Source: Ligustrum vulgare (lineage: Eukaryota; Streptophyta; Magnoliopsida; Lamiales; Oleaceae). From it: a stretch of 64,000 nucleotides of DNA. Below are positions 22,303 through 32,955 of the stretch, in pieces. A program made the translations under genes and the position numbers. Positions within the stretch are counted from its first letter, which is position 1, and every line of letters starts with the position of its first letter. Location: positions 12,166,133 to 12,230,132 of the forward strand of contig OY743187.1 in assembly GCA_963555705.1 (NCBI GenBank), read 5' to 3'. Below the pieces are notes generated by a model. The model did not search any database, was not told the origin of the DNA, and saw only the letters and a program-made list of their open reading frames with translations.

Positions 22303-24141
22303 GTGGTGACTTTAAGGCTGAGTGCACTAAGGTCTCGATTGATATGCTTTCTAAATCGGATGTTCCTTCGCTTGTTGCTAAGCGGGCCAAAGCATCAGCC
22401 TGACTATTCTTGGATCGTGGGATCTAGATAATCTCAGCATGCCTGAACTTCCTCAGCTCCTCCAAGACCTTTATTCTGTAGGCCTTCATCTTTTCACCTT
22501 TGGCTTCGTATATTCCCGAATTTGGTTGACTATCAATTGGGAATCACTGTACAAGATGAGGTTATTGACACCCATTGCTTGAGCCATGTTCAAACCTACA
22601 AGCAGAGCCTCATATTCAGCTTCATTGTTGGTTGCTTCAAAACCAAAACGATAAGAGCTGCAGGAAAATTGATTATCCGGACTGATAAGAACGACCCCAG
22701 CTCCTGCTCGCTGACTTGCAGACGAGCCGTCAACATATAACCGCCAAGTTTTATCTACCTTTGCGCAGTAGATTTGCGCCATTGGTGCGAACTCCACCAT
22801 GAAATCAGCTAAAGCTTGACCTTTGATGGTTGTTCTTGCTTTATACACAAGGTCAAATTGCCCCAACTCCACAGCCCATTTCAATAACCATCCGGACATC
22901 TCAAGTTTTTGTAACATCTGCCTCAGCGGGTAACTAGTCATCACCTCTACCTGATGCTCCAAAAAATAAGGTCTTAATTTTTGAGTGGACATTATCAAAG
23001 CGTAGGCCAATTTTTCCATTTCGGAGTACCGAAGTTCGGCATCATGCAGGGCTTGGCTGACATAGTAAACAGGACGTTGAACTCCCTGTTCAGTTCTCAC
23101 AAGAATCGCACTCATTGCCAATTCTGAAACAACCAAGTATAGAGATAGTACCTCCCCCGATAACGGCTTCGAAAGGACAGGTGGGGATGCTAACTGCTTC
23201 TTCAATTCTTTGAAAGCTACCTGGCATTCTTTTGTCCACTCAAACTCCCTGTTCTTCTTGATAACATTGAAGAAGGGCCGACATTTATCTGTCGATCTTG
23301 ATACAAAATGGCTTAAGGCTGCTATCCTCCCTGTCAAACTCTGCACTTCTTTAATTTTCCTCGGCTCTCTCATCTTCAAAAATGCTTGTATTTCATTAGG
23401 GTTAACCTCAATGCCCCTTTGGTTCACCAAATAACCAAGAAACTTTCCTGATCCTACCCCGAAGGAGCACTTCTTTGGATTCAACTTCATTCGATAAGCC
23501 CGTAGTATTTGGAACATCTCATCTAGGTGTCGAATATGATCTCCAGCATGAATACTCTTTATGAGCATGTCATCGACATAAACCTCCATTGTCTTCCCGA
23601 TGAGATCCTTAAACATAGAATTCACCAACCGCTGGTATGTTGCTTCCGCGTTCTTCAGGCCAAACAGCATCATTTTATAACAATAAAGTCCCCGATCAGT
23701 CATGTAAGAGGTGTGCTCTTCATCTACTTCGTTCATTGGTATCTGGTTATATCTCGAGTAAGCTTCCATAAAGCTGAGGAGCTGATGTCCGGCTGCGGCG
23801 TCCACCATTTGATCTATTCTGGGGAATGGGAAACTATCATTGGGACACGCTTTGTTCAGTTCGGAAAATTCTATGCACAACCTCCACGTCCCATTATTTT
23901 TCTTCACTGGTACTGGATTAGCAATCCATACAGGATAGAAAGATTCCCGGATGAATCCATTGCTGAGTAGCTTTACCACCTCCCTTGCCAGTGCTTCATA
24001 TCGCTCAGGATTAAGTGACCTCCTTTTTTGCACCTTCGGTTTGAAATTAGGACTAATATGGAGATGGTGGCATGCGTGTTTAGGATCAATCCATTCCATA
24101 TCTGAGTGAGTCCATGCGAACACATCCGAGTTATTTTTCAA
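22303..24141 (-). pseudogene. Reverse transcriptase with two RNase H domains, Tat-like element
   Basis: The 551-codon frame 24141-22486 begins in RT. Seen are NGTWRLCIEFSELNKACPND, the motif A block LLSFMEAYSRYNQI, FGLKNAEATYQRLVN and the active site VYVDDMLIKS near residue 180. A worn gypsy-type RNase H follows (VYYVSQALHDAELRYSEMEK). Then comes a second, archaeal-like RNase H (WRLYVDGSSASQRAGAGVVL, NNEAEYEALLVGLNMA, YSDSQLIVNQI), the hallmark of the Tat lineage. The first catalytic Asp of motif A, normally in MDAYSGYNQI, is Glu here (GAA codon), so RT is probably inactive even apart from the stops downstream of 22486. Confidence 0.85.
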
Positions 24142-24406
24142 AAAATTGATAAGGTTGGTCTTGATGGGTTTCGCTTATTCGTGTCCTATTCTGAACTCGA
24201 CATCGGGTTTTGCATCGTCACCTTTCACAATATCCAGCTCTTCCACAGGTCCTGACTAACCACGATCTTGAATACCCCTCGGATCCAACGTCTGTATTTC
24301 TTTTATCAGCTCGTCTTCTTTATTCGGTGCCACAATGGAACTCCCTTTTTTTTACCATCTGGACATTGTTGGAGGCGAAGCCTAAATTGCATTCCTGTGC
24401 CGCTCT

Positions 24407-24721
24407 CTAATCTCCCCTCATGGTAGCTACTCCGTTCGATGTAGGAAATTTCAAGCAATAGTGATAAATTGACGTTGCAGCCTTAAGCTCGTGGAGGATT
24501 GGCCTTCCCAATATGGTATTGTAGTTTGTCATGATGTCTACTACTACAAAATCAGCAATTACGCGTCTCTGACAACAAATTACGTGGTCAATTCCCATTC
24601 TCTCAAAGGTCCTCCAATATAATATATTCACAGCACTGCCGTCATCCACCAATGTCCTGTGGATTTTTATCCCGCTCATCGGCATCGTGATTATCAGAGC
24701 ATCTGAGTGTGGTTGGAGCAC
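24407..24721 (-). pseudogene. Protease of the Tat-like element
   Basis: The minus-strand frame shows the aspartic protease box TLVDDGSAVNILYW near residue 26, followed by VVVDIMTNYNTILGRPIL, the usual second box. A stop ends it at 24407, and a further disrupted segment (24142-24406) separates it from RT. It would have matured gag-pol in the particle. Confidence 0.8.
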
Positions 24722-24970
24722 CCCTCGGCATCTTCCTCGTAGAAGCTGAAAGACTCCTAATTGTCCGGACTGATTATGTGGCTACAAATCTGGTAACTAT
24801 TCCGAGCTTCTTGGGTGGATTCTCGTCTTTTCCTTTTCGATCCGACCTGTACTTGATTTCCACTCACTACAGTACGAATTTCATCAGGCCGATCCATCCC
24901 ACGTGGCTCTGCTTCACGATGGATGACATGTTTCTCCTATTGTGCGGAATGCTTACCAGAGTCTCGTGAT

Positions 24971-26405
24971 TCAACGGCATATTCTTGCAAGCTTCCCCTC
25001 TTTATCAATTTCAAACCTCAAATTTCGACATTCGTCCGTTGTGTAACCTAATGACATGTGATACTTGCAATACCGAGACAGGTCCAGATTGTTCGGGTTC
25101 TGCTTTATTGGTCTCGCTGGCGGAATGACCCCCTTGTCTTTCTCGTTCATAAAAATAACCTCCGTTGAAGCATTTAATGGGATGAGTTCACCTCTCTGCT
25201 CAGAATTATATGGGTGGAACCTATCGACCAGTTTGTAATCTCTCTTCTTCCTAAAAGTATTTCTTTTGGACTCTTTCTTATCCTCCTTACTCTCCTTCTT
25301 ATCCGATGTCCCGGTAGTATTGTGGTGACCACCTTTGGGATCCGATGCTTCCTCGGCATTGATGGACTTTTCCGCCCTGTTTAGAAATTCATGATACGTT
25401 CGAGGTCCGTCCTCATGTACTGACCACCAAAAATGAGTTTGCGTTTGTAGACCTGATAGGACAGCCATCAGTAGTGCGTCATCGGATATCTTTTCCATTC
25501 CCATGATCTGTCTGTTGAAGCGGCTCAAGTAGTTCTTTAATGATTCTGCTTTCTCCTGTCTGATAGTTATCAAGCTTTCCTTTGGTGTGGTCAGAATTTT
25601 GGACCCCATGAATTTCTTCAAGAACTGACCACTAAGCTGAGACCAACTGGAGATGGAGTGTTGAGATATATTGCGAAACCACCTTTGCGCCCGATTTTCG
25701 AGAGTTAGAGGAAACGCCCTGCATATTATTACATCACTTGCTCCTTGAAGTTCCATCCCTGACATGTATTGATCCAGGTGTGACACCGGGTCAGTTTCCC
25801 CATTGTACCCGGTGAGATGGGGCATCTTCGTTTTACCCGGCAAAGGTTGCGACAATATGACCTCTGTGAAAGGTGATGCCCTCTTAGTGGATGGTTCCGT
25901 TGATCCCAAACCTTCCTATTTTGCTTCAGTCAGACATCCTCTTCTTCAGTTGTTTAACTTCAGTTTTATCTAGTTTGCTTGACAGAGGGGTTGGTGGCTG
26001 ATTCAAGTGGAGAGTTGAGCTACCAACTGGTTGGTTCTCCATGTTTGCTTTCTTCGTTGGAGATCTGTCCCCATTTTCCTTAGTCCGGACAGTTTTACTC
26101 TCCCCTCCTTTCTCACTCCTCTTTGTCGGATTTGGTCCCATCCAACCCAGCGATCTTTGGCCCCGAAGATAAGGCGTGCTTTCCTCTACAGCACTACTTG
26201 TGTTATCCGAGCATCCAGTCTGATGTTCATCATAATGTGAGGGTCCATGAGACCTTAATATTTGAGACTGTACCTCGCACTCCTCTTGGTGACGACTCCA
26301 ATCTTGGTTCCTTCTCTTCTCCTCCATATCCCTTTGCATCTGTTCAAGCCGGTTGAGGACCATTTCCATGTTTGCCTCCACCGTAGGTCTCGGAAGAGCA
26401 AACAT
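24971..26405 (-). pseudogene. Gag of the Tat-like element (two open pieces)
   Basis: The N-terminal piece (26405-25926) is charged and starts MFALPRPTVEANMEMVLN. The second piece (25909-24971) carries the Retrotrans_gag domain: PHLTGYNGETDPVSHLDQYM, WFRNISQHSISSWSQLSGQF and LKNYLSRFNRQIMGMEKISD. Near its end CKYHMSLGYTTDEC is a CCHC-like knuckle. A stop between the pieces near 25917 breaks the frame, and 24722-24970 between gag and protease is not open. The role is packaging of element RNA. Confidence 0.85.
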
Positions 26406-26530
26406 CCTCGACCCATGAGCATTTGCTTGTGAGTCGTTACCATGTCATGCCCGATGATTCCCGAAATCTTGTCTGCTACTCATTATGATAAGGGAGAGAG
26501 TACGTGATTGCTAACGACAAGGATGCGGGC
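26406..26530 (-). other. Untranslated leader of the Tat-like element
   Basis: This lies between the 5' LTR primer site and the gag start on the minus strand. No coding frame is seen. Confidence 0.5.
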
Positions 26531-26549
26531 CCTCCTTCTAGCGCCAATT
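26531..26549 (-). other. Primer binding site of the Tat-like element
   Basis: On the minus strand AATTGGCGCTAGAAGGAGGG follows the LTR end CAACA directly. Its position and TGGCGC start fit a tRNA primer site. I cannot name the tRNA with confidence. Confidence 0.55.
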
Positions 26550-27401
26550 TGTTGACGTCACTTTTTGTAACAAAGATAGTCAACAAATAAAAAAGATATA
26601 ATCTCTGAATATCTGCTATTTAGGGATGGTTGTGTTATTTGTCTTCTTATTACTAACAGTCCCAATGTCCCTTGAGATAGAATATGAAAATAGATATTGC
26701 TTGAGACTTAAATCAGATCAATAACGAACTCGAGTAACTATTGAATGAACCCACGTCTAGTTCAATACTGATCTGATGTTCAGGTCGGTTTACGATATTC
26801 AAAATGATAAAGGTTGAGAAAAATTTTCAATATCACATGCCCATCAATGAGCATTTACTCCTTCTATTTATAGTAGTTGAGAAGGTTAAACATAATCATT
26901 ACAACATATCACTTCTGCAGGGAGTGATTGATAAGGGTGATTGACCCTTCTGACAGACATACATCAAATGATTATACTGACATATTACAGATAATGATGA
27001 TTGCTGACGTATAATACGGCTGATTTGACAATGCTACATATTTTCACATCGTCTTCGTTCTTAGCCAATGAGGTCGTCTCGTATACTTCACCTTGATCAC
27101 TCAAATCACCTCGGCTCTTATAATTCACGTCGGTCCCGCGAATTCACCTCGTAGGCACAATTCACCTCGGTTCAACAATTCACCTCGGTCACGCTATTTC
27201 ACCTCGTATGCATAAATCACCTCGGATATTACATCACCTCGGTTATGACACTCCACATCGGTCGTGATGCAGGACCTCGATAGTATTGTTAGGTTCGTGA
27301 TTTGAAATACCATGGGCCGCTTCGTCAATTTTGGGGTAACCATTTGACCATTGACTGTTTGACTGCTTAATTTATTTTCTACCTCAGATCGGTTTATAAC
27401 A
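26550..27401 (-). mobile_element. 5' LTR of the Tat-like element
   Basis: It begins TGTTGACGTCAC and ends TTTATAACA on the plus strand, giving TGTT/AACA inverted ends. It matches 15669-16531 with about 35-40 single-base differences and a few small indels by eye. It carries the same set of TTCACCTCGGT-like motifs (27080-27250). Confidence 0.85.
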
Positions 27402-27805
27402 AATGAATTAGCTTAGTGGTACCAGGGAGGCCTTTGGAATTCATAAGTTCCATAGGTCCAAGGTTCGAAACCCCCTGGGGACGTGTCTACCTCGCGTGGA
27501 ACAAATCCACACCATGCGGTGGGCAATTCTCCGTGTTGACATCCCGTAAGACCTCCGGGCTGGAGCACCGTCAACATAAAAATGCGCGTTTTTATGTTGA
27601 CGCCACTAGCCTTTGAGGTACTTACGGTTCGGCCAACACACAGATTGTTCACCGCATGGTGTGGATTTGTTCCACGCGAGGTGGACGCGTCCCCAGGAGG
27701 TTTTGAACCTTGGACCTATGGAACTTAAGAATTTCAAAGGCCTCCCTGGTACTACTAAGCTAATTGACCGAGCCGTAAGTACCTCTAAGGCTGGTGGCGT
27801 CAACA
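27402..27805. repeat. Palindromic dimer of a ~200-bp SINE/MITE-like repeat
   Basis: The right unit (about 27597-27801) has its own terminal inverted repeats of about 31 bases: TTGACGCCACTAGCC at the left and GGCTGGTGGCGTCAA at the right. The left unit (27405-27596) is the same sequence in the opposite direction and lacks its outer 40 bases. Between them AAAAATGCGCGTTTTTAT forms a small hairpin. Each unit holds GGTTCGAAACC or a close form, which matches a Pol III B box, and AGCTTAGTGGTACC, which is A-box-like. It lies exactly at the end of the Tat-like LTR; AACA occurs at both its edges (27398-27401 and 27802-27805). Minus- and plus-strand ORFs across it are not genes. Confidence 0.75.
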
Positions 27806-28363
27806 GTATGTATTTATCTTTTCTCCAATACTCGGCTGCCCTTTTTATAATGATGTGTGTGTATATGTAAATCACCTCAAGAATTAAGCTAATGCCGCCT
27901 CCACCTTTGTTTCCAATTTTTTTATGACCAGCGGCTCTTCCTTTTTTTCCACGCTCGGCTGCCCTCCCTTTGTGCCGTGTATGTTCTGTGAATATATACA
28001 CTTATATATTTCTTCCATTCAATTGGGTTCAAAGCCAAGCCCAATCACATGTAGATAGGTTTTAATTTAAGTCCTCAATTTTTCCAAACAATTCAAGTTG
28101 ATCCTTAAGTACTTAATTTTGTAGCCCATATCTCCATTTATACAAATTCGAGTTCTTCAATTTTTGGAAGTTGCACTTTAATCCACAGTTCGTTATTTTT
28201 GTACGGTTTCTATCCCTTTCCTTCGTTTTTCCTCCAAACGCCTCCAAATTTGATTTTTTCCTAAAACAAATAAAATCAACATATAATTAGAAATATCATA
28301 TCCTAAAACACTTACAATTGTCTAAATTTAAAGTCAAGATAAGTACGAAAAACGTACTTATCA
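27806..28363 (-). mobile_element. 5' LTR of the Athila-like element, piece 3 of 3
   Basis: It starts with the GTATG duplication and ends TACTTATCA, the LTR start on the minus strand. Bases 28052-28363 match the 3' LTR copy at 1-311. The right flank ATAGG should be half of the Athila-like target duplication; the other half is outside the window. Confidence 0.75.
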
Positions 28364-29228
28364 ATAGGTGTTCATCTTACCAAAGAGCTTGGTTTTCATC
28401 GGGTAACGTCACTCGAATTCCAAGATTTTTCCCCATTTTCTATTACGTCAAATAAATTTTCTTGATTATTAAAGCACTGATTTTTTGTATAGAAATGATT
28501 TCTGCACTATAGTTGGATATAAGAGGAAACCCATGTGGATTACTAACTGCACATCCATTGGCATTACTAGTATCACTATACCATGTAGACTGTGTCCAAC
28601 CCTTGTGATGAGATCCGGGAAAGTCAAACATCGATGCGCGTGTCTGCGGGACCCATGGTGAGATTCGATGCCAGAAAGGTTCAAGATTCAAGGCTTAAAC
28701 AAGCGATTAAAGTCAAGAAACAAGCCATGAATCAAATTAGAAGCCAAAACATGAAGATTGGAACTTCACCGAAGTTCGATCTACCTTGCGGTCGACCGAA
28801 AGTCTGTGGAGAATTTTGGAGCAAGCCTAATTCAGTTTCGGTTGATTGACGAGCGACCGAAACTATCCGAAACACCCTGAATTCTAAAAAACGGGGATTT
28901 TGTGCAAATTCCGAATTTTCTTATTTTTCCCATATTTTGTACTATAAACACTCTTCACTTGTAAACCATAAACATTAACTATGAAGTTCATGTGAAAAGC
29001 TCTTGAGAGAGTCTCCCGTGGGTGAGATAAACCCTTGTTCTTGATCTTGTATTCTTTTTTGGGAATGAATCAACTTTACTTGAGTATTGTTTATTCTTGT
29101 GTTGTTGTTTATTTTCTCTACCTTGAAATTTGTTTAGTTGATACCAATTGGGCTTAGTTCTTTAATCAATGAATTTTTGGTTAGTTTTAAACTTGGGTTA
29201 GGGTGTTTCTTACCATTTTAGCTTTCTT
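28364..29228. other. Intergenic stretch right of the retrotransposon stack
   Basis: No gene is supported. The segment 28930-29060 (TACTATAAACACTCTTCACT, then a TGAGAGAGTCTCCCGTGGG block) resembles the promoter-to-R part of an LTR, so an old LTR fragment is possible, but I found no second copy in the window. Confidence 0.4.
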
Positions 29229-29666
29229 GTGTTGATGTTAAATTATTGTGGAATTTTTTTGTTCAAATACCAAAAGGGTTCGCATCACCTTGTTTCTCTG
29301 GGCATGAGTCAGATAGATTCGGCTAAGAAACCCGTTGAGGCTTACAAGAATGATCCTAGTCGAGCAATACAGCATAGTTTATGCTATGACTTTTACTCGA
29401 AATTGGTCGATTTCTATTTCTTGGGGCTACACCGTTCAACTGTACCTGACTTTATTGACAGCAAAGGATTGAGCACACCATTGCAGACGTTTCTAACATG
29501 GAAATCTTGGGATGAGGAACCGTTCCCATTTAATATTGGGGTTATGAACTTAAAACCGTGTCAAAGACCAATTATCTACTATTACGATGGAGTGGACAAC
29601 CTCAGAAATGGACAAAGTTTGACATCGTACAAGAAGCCTGTTTCTGAGACTGAGAAAACAATGTGA
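29229..29666 (+). CDS. Unidentified coding fragment, up to 145 codons
   Basis: I do not recognise this family. The frame from about 29270 looks like real protein, not random sequence: LCYDFYSKLVDFYFLGLHRS, TVPDFIDSKGLSTPLQTFLT, WKSWDEEPFPFNIGVMNLKP and CQRPIIYYYDGVDNL. Composition is that of a globular, aromatic-rich protein. The first Met (29229) sits in an AT-rich, low-quality start; a better start is the Met in SLGMSQIDSAKK at 29307, or the piece may be an internal exon whose acceptor precedes 29270. A stop follows at 29664. No matching upstream or downstream exons were found within 2 kb, so this could be a gene fragment or pseudogene. Confidence 0.45.
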   Translation: MLMLNYCGIFLFKYQKGSHHLVSLGMSQIDSAKKPVEAYKNDPSRAIQHSLCYDFYSKLVDFYFLGLHRSTVPDFIDSKGLSTPLQTFLTWKSWDEEPFPFNIGVMNLKPCQRPIIYYYDGVDNLRNGQSLTSYKKPVSETEKTM

Positions 29667-31524
29667 CAACAAAGATTATGGAAAGATTATTTGATTATGT
29701 TTCTGCTTATGCCATTGGATTGCAATGGGGATGGGGATGGGGAATTGAGCGGGTGGGATTGGAGTGGGGGAGAAGATGAACATTGTCAATTTTTTTTGTT
29801 GTTTGTTGTTCATTTTCTTTTACATAATTTTAAATTAGATAATATGAAATGACTTGTTTGTCTTTCCTTAAAAAAGTCAATATGTTTTTTATCCAAAAAA
29901 ATGTCAATATGTGATTTTTTGGTCAACTAACAGAGTTTTGGATGAAATTAAACGACAATGACGCTTTTAACAAAAAAAAGGTGAAGGTAAGGATTAATTT
30001 GTCAAAAAATCAAACGTTTGGATGAATTTCATAAGATGTGTGAAAAAGGTAGGGATCAATTTATCCAATTATCTTTTTTAAAGTCAATTAAAATGGCCGT
30101 AATAAGTAATATTTTTCTTTTATTATTAGTCAAAACGATAAGAATGGCATTTCCCCTTTATGGTAATGCATGGATGATGGCCGGTGACCGACCTTTCCGT
30201 TCCTCCTCCCTCCCTAATCATAAGTCAGCTCCTTCACCCACCATGAATGTTCAATCTCTTCTCGGGCCTTCTTTATTACGAGCCTTGTTCGACGGCTTGA
30301 AGAAGAAAATATAAAATTTAATTTACACAATTTCTCATACTACTTTTTAATTACACGCATTTTCTCTCTTTCTAATTTTTTTGACAATTGCACTATGCTA
30401 TTAATAGCATCAATATGTTTTTTCAATGGATAAACTATTTTTTGATAATAATTATTTTTTTATAATTATTGTACTATTTTTGAAATCGAAGAATATGTAT
30501 AATGAGTGCCAAATCGAAAATTTCAATGGAAAGTTTAATTCAAGCTAACAATTGAGACCAAACAATAAATATATTGTCTGTAAAATTTTCTCAAAGATCA
30601 AACGTAAAAAATTTTATTTTATATATTTTTATTTTTTTTCAATATCTCATTCATTATAAATTATATCATTTAAGTCCTATAGTACTATCAATAATTTGTT
30701 AACTAATTTCAATTTAGTCATAGATGACTATTTTCAGTTCAAGTTCTCTTTCTTATCAAATTAGATCAAATAATAAATATAAGAATTTTCGAAGTAAATT
30801 CAATTAAATTGTGTTAATGCTTACAACTTAAGATTTCGATCAATTTTATTTATCATTTTGATATTATTTTTATTTATTTACTGATTATATTCATTATCTA
30901 TTTTTATTATAAACTAAATAACTATAATATGTAGAATATATATTATGGATTTTAACATATACTTCATATAGTTTTTATTAAACAATTGATAGGTTATCAA
31001 TTTATTTAAATATTAAAATAATGATGTAATAATATGAATAAAGAAATTGCCAATATGAAGAAATAAATAAAAAAATTCATGTAACAATATTTATTAAAAT
31101 TAATGATTAATTTTTTAGGAAAAACACTTGAAATTAATAATTAATTAATACTTAAAAATTAAAATACACCAAAAAAATATATCTTACATCTCTTTTTGGG
31201 AAGAATATGATGAAAAACAATATTTAAAAAGAAAAGCAGCAATCCTAAGGAGAATATGTAAGTTGAGTCTTTTATATGTATTGTATGAGCTTAATTTTGT
31301 AATTCGAATTTTATTTTTTTTAAAATATATATTGAACATTAAATCCAAAAATCAAGTTGATATATTTGTGGTACACACACTAAAATACTTAATTCATGGT
31401 ATGTTTCCTCGCAAAAATGCTAAACAATTCATTGGTCCAGAATTTTATTAAAATATTATAATAATAATTATATATCGTAAAAAAGGTAAAACTTTTTTTA
31501 TTGTTATTTTATTAACATATATAA
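29667..31524. other. AT-rich intergenic DNA
   Basis: No coding exon, repeat array or recognisable element is supported here. The short frame at 30018-30314 has no family features. From 30300 onward the sequence is very AT-rich. Confidence 0.5.
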
Positions 31525-31709
31525 CCAATGTTTGACCCCCTTTAAATTTTTAACACATTTTTCTCTTTCTTCTTTTCAACCATACATTTATCAATAAGAT
31601 AATATAAGACATAAACTTAAAAAAGATTCACTATATTTTAAACACATATTCTCCTAAAAATCACTATTCATTTCAAATAAACTATTTTTAAACAACATCA
31701 AATAGAGGC
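31525..31709 (-). mobile_element. MITE-like element, family 1
   Basis: It runs from TGTTTGACCCCCTTT to CAAATAGAGGCAT and is an inverted copy of the element at 42815-43003 (shared blocks TTTTCAACCATACATTTATC and TCTCCTAAAAATCACTATTC). It is non-coding. Confidence 0.55.
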
Positions 31710-32689
31710 ATAGACAAAAAACTTATTATATATATTTTATTTAGATTTTCATTAATATTTTTTTAAAATTTTATTCACATATAATTGAATATGCATTTAA
31801 TTATATTCAATTTAATGCATCAAATTTAAAATTTTAAAAAAATTACATAAAGAGTTTCTTGGGTTGAATTTCACTTTCATGCATTGCAAGATTTGAAGTT
31901 GATTTTCACTTTCGTGCATCGTCAATATTTTTTAATTTGTTACATTCATTTAAATATAGGACTACATATATTTAATTTATTGCAATTAAAATTATTTTAT
32001 GTAAATTATAATATTTTGAGGGTTATTATTTCTATTTATGGCAGTTAAAAATATTTGGACAAATTTTTTTATTTATTTTATGCAAAAATTACATTATTTA
32101 ATTTAATTTCGAGCAATTGTTTAAAATATATTTTGTCTATAACAACTTTCATATATCACACAGGCGTGGACAACTACAAACTGTATAAACAATTTAGTAT
32201 TTAAGAGTTTTTCCAAAATTTATGAAAATTCTAATTCATTTCTACTTTGAGCATTTTTGACAATTTTAATCATTAATCAAAGTAATTTGTGTGTTTAAAC
32301 TTTCTTTTTCTATTTTGAAATGATATTTACAGTAAAATCATTCATATTATTCTTCGCGTGTGATACTAGTTAACATTAATATTTTGCAAAAATTTTGAAT
32401 TAAGGGTCCGTTTGACTGAAAGTGAATTCCATGAAAATGGTTTTTTACTGTATAATGTTTGAAACGATTTTTGAAATGAAATTTGATTTCTAAGCACTTT
32501 AAAGCTCATTTTGACCAAATTCATTGAAAAAAAGTTCCTTAGAGGGTGGATAAGATTTTTTCCCAACTTCCATGAACTTCAAATTCTTTTCTACATTTTG
32601 CATTCTGATAAAACCTAATTTTTGTTTGTTAATTGAATATTTCACCCTTCACTGGTTATTACTTAGCCCCTCTTTGACAATACTCATTT

Positions 32690-32885
32690 TTTCTTAGACT
32701 CGCTTTGACACATTATGTTCGTGTTTAGTACAGATTAAAATTGAATTCTTAGTAGATTCCTACTAAGTGTTGATAAAATGTAAATTTGAAAAATGGTGGA
32801 GCTAATGAAATATGTAATTGAAATTGATTATTAATTCTGATTTAAATTTAAATTTAAATTTTAATTTGTACCAAACACGAGCTAA
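32690..32885. mobile_element. MITE-like element, family 2
   Basis: It shares TTAGTAGATTCCTACTAAG, GAAATATGTAATTGAAATTG and ATTTGTACCAAACACGAGCT with the copy at 43126-43293 in the villin gene. It is non-coding. Confidence 0.5.
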
Positions 32886-32955
32886 ATTTATAAAATAATC
32901 TACACAAATATTCCAACATTTTAATCACAATCCTCTAAAATATCACTATTCTATA

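Larger units (their letters stand above)
15669..27805 (-). mobile_element. Tat-lineage (Retand/Grande-like) LTR retrotransposon
   Basis: Two LTRs of about 0.86 kb (15669-16531 and 26550-27401) enclose gag, protease, RT with two RNase H domains and integrase on the minus strand. On the plus strand an extra ORF lies between pol and the 3' LTR. Three tandem arrays fill the rest of that 3' region. An antisense extra ORF plus 3' tandem repeats is the known layout of Retand and Grande elements in the Tat lineage. The LTRs are roughly 95% identical by eye. The target duplication is GTATG (15664-15668 and 27806-27810) if the palindromic repeat at 27402-27805 is taken as a later insertion at the LTR edge. 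Stops in every coding domain and a changed RT residue show that it is not autonomous now. Confidence 0.8.
1..28363 (-). mobile_element. Athila-like Ty3/gypsy retrotransposon, decayed, with nested insertions
   Basis: This is the outermost element of the left half, read on the minus strand. From right to left it has a 5' LTR split into three pieces (11737-12402, 15288-15668, 27806-28363), a tRNA-Asp type primer site, gag, protease, RT, RNase H, integrase, a polypurine tract and a 3' LTR that runs out of the window. About 310 bases of the two LTRs can be compared (1-311 and 28052-28363); by eye they are roughly 94% identical. The protein style (protease CDLGASINLM, RT FMDDFSVFG) and the tRNA-Asp primer site fit the Athila lineage. 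All coding parts carry stops or frameshifts, so the element is dead. It hosts solo LTRs at 1856-4407, 6066-7685 and 12403-15282 and a Tat-like element at 15669-27805. The lineage call is from memory of family motifs; the nesting itself is seen directly. Confidence 0.8.

Noticed and set aside
23527..23970. 147-codon plus-strand frame
   Set aside because: It is the antisense shadow of the Tat-like RT.
27402..27406. AATGA right after the Tat LTR as its target duplication
   Set aside because: It does not match GTATG at the left edge, whereas GTATG is found at 27806 after the palindromic repeat, which gives a perfect pair.
27606..28001. 131-codon minus-strand frame
   Set aside because: It runs through the palindromic repeat and into LTR sequence; the protein is only a translation of the repeat.
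30018..30314. 98-codon plus-strand frame
   Set aside because: No family features; AT-rich intergenic DNA with no sign of splicing or conservation.
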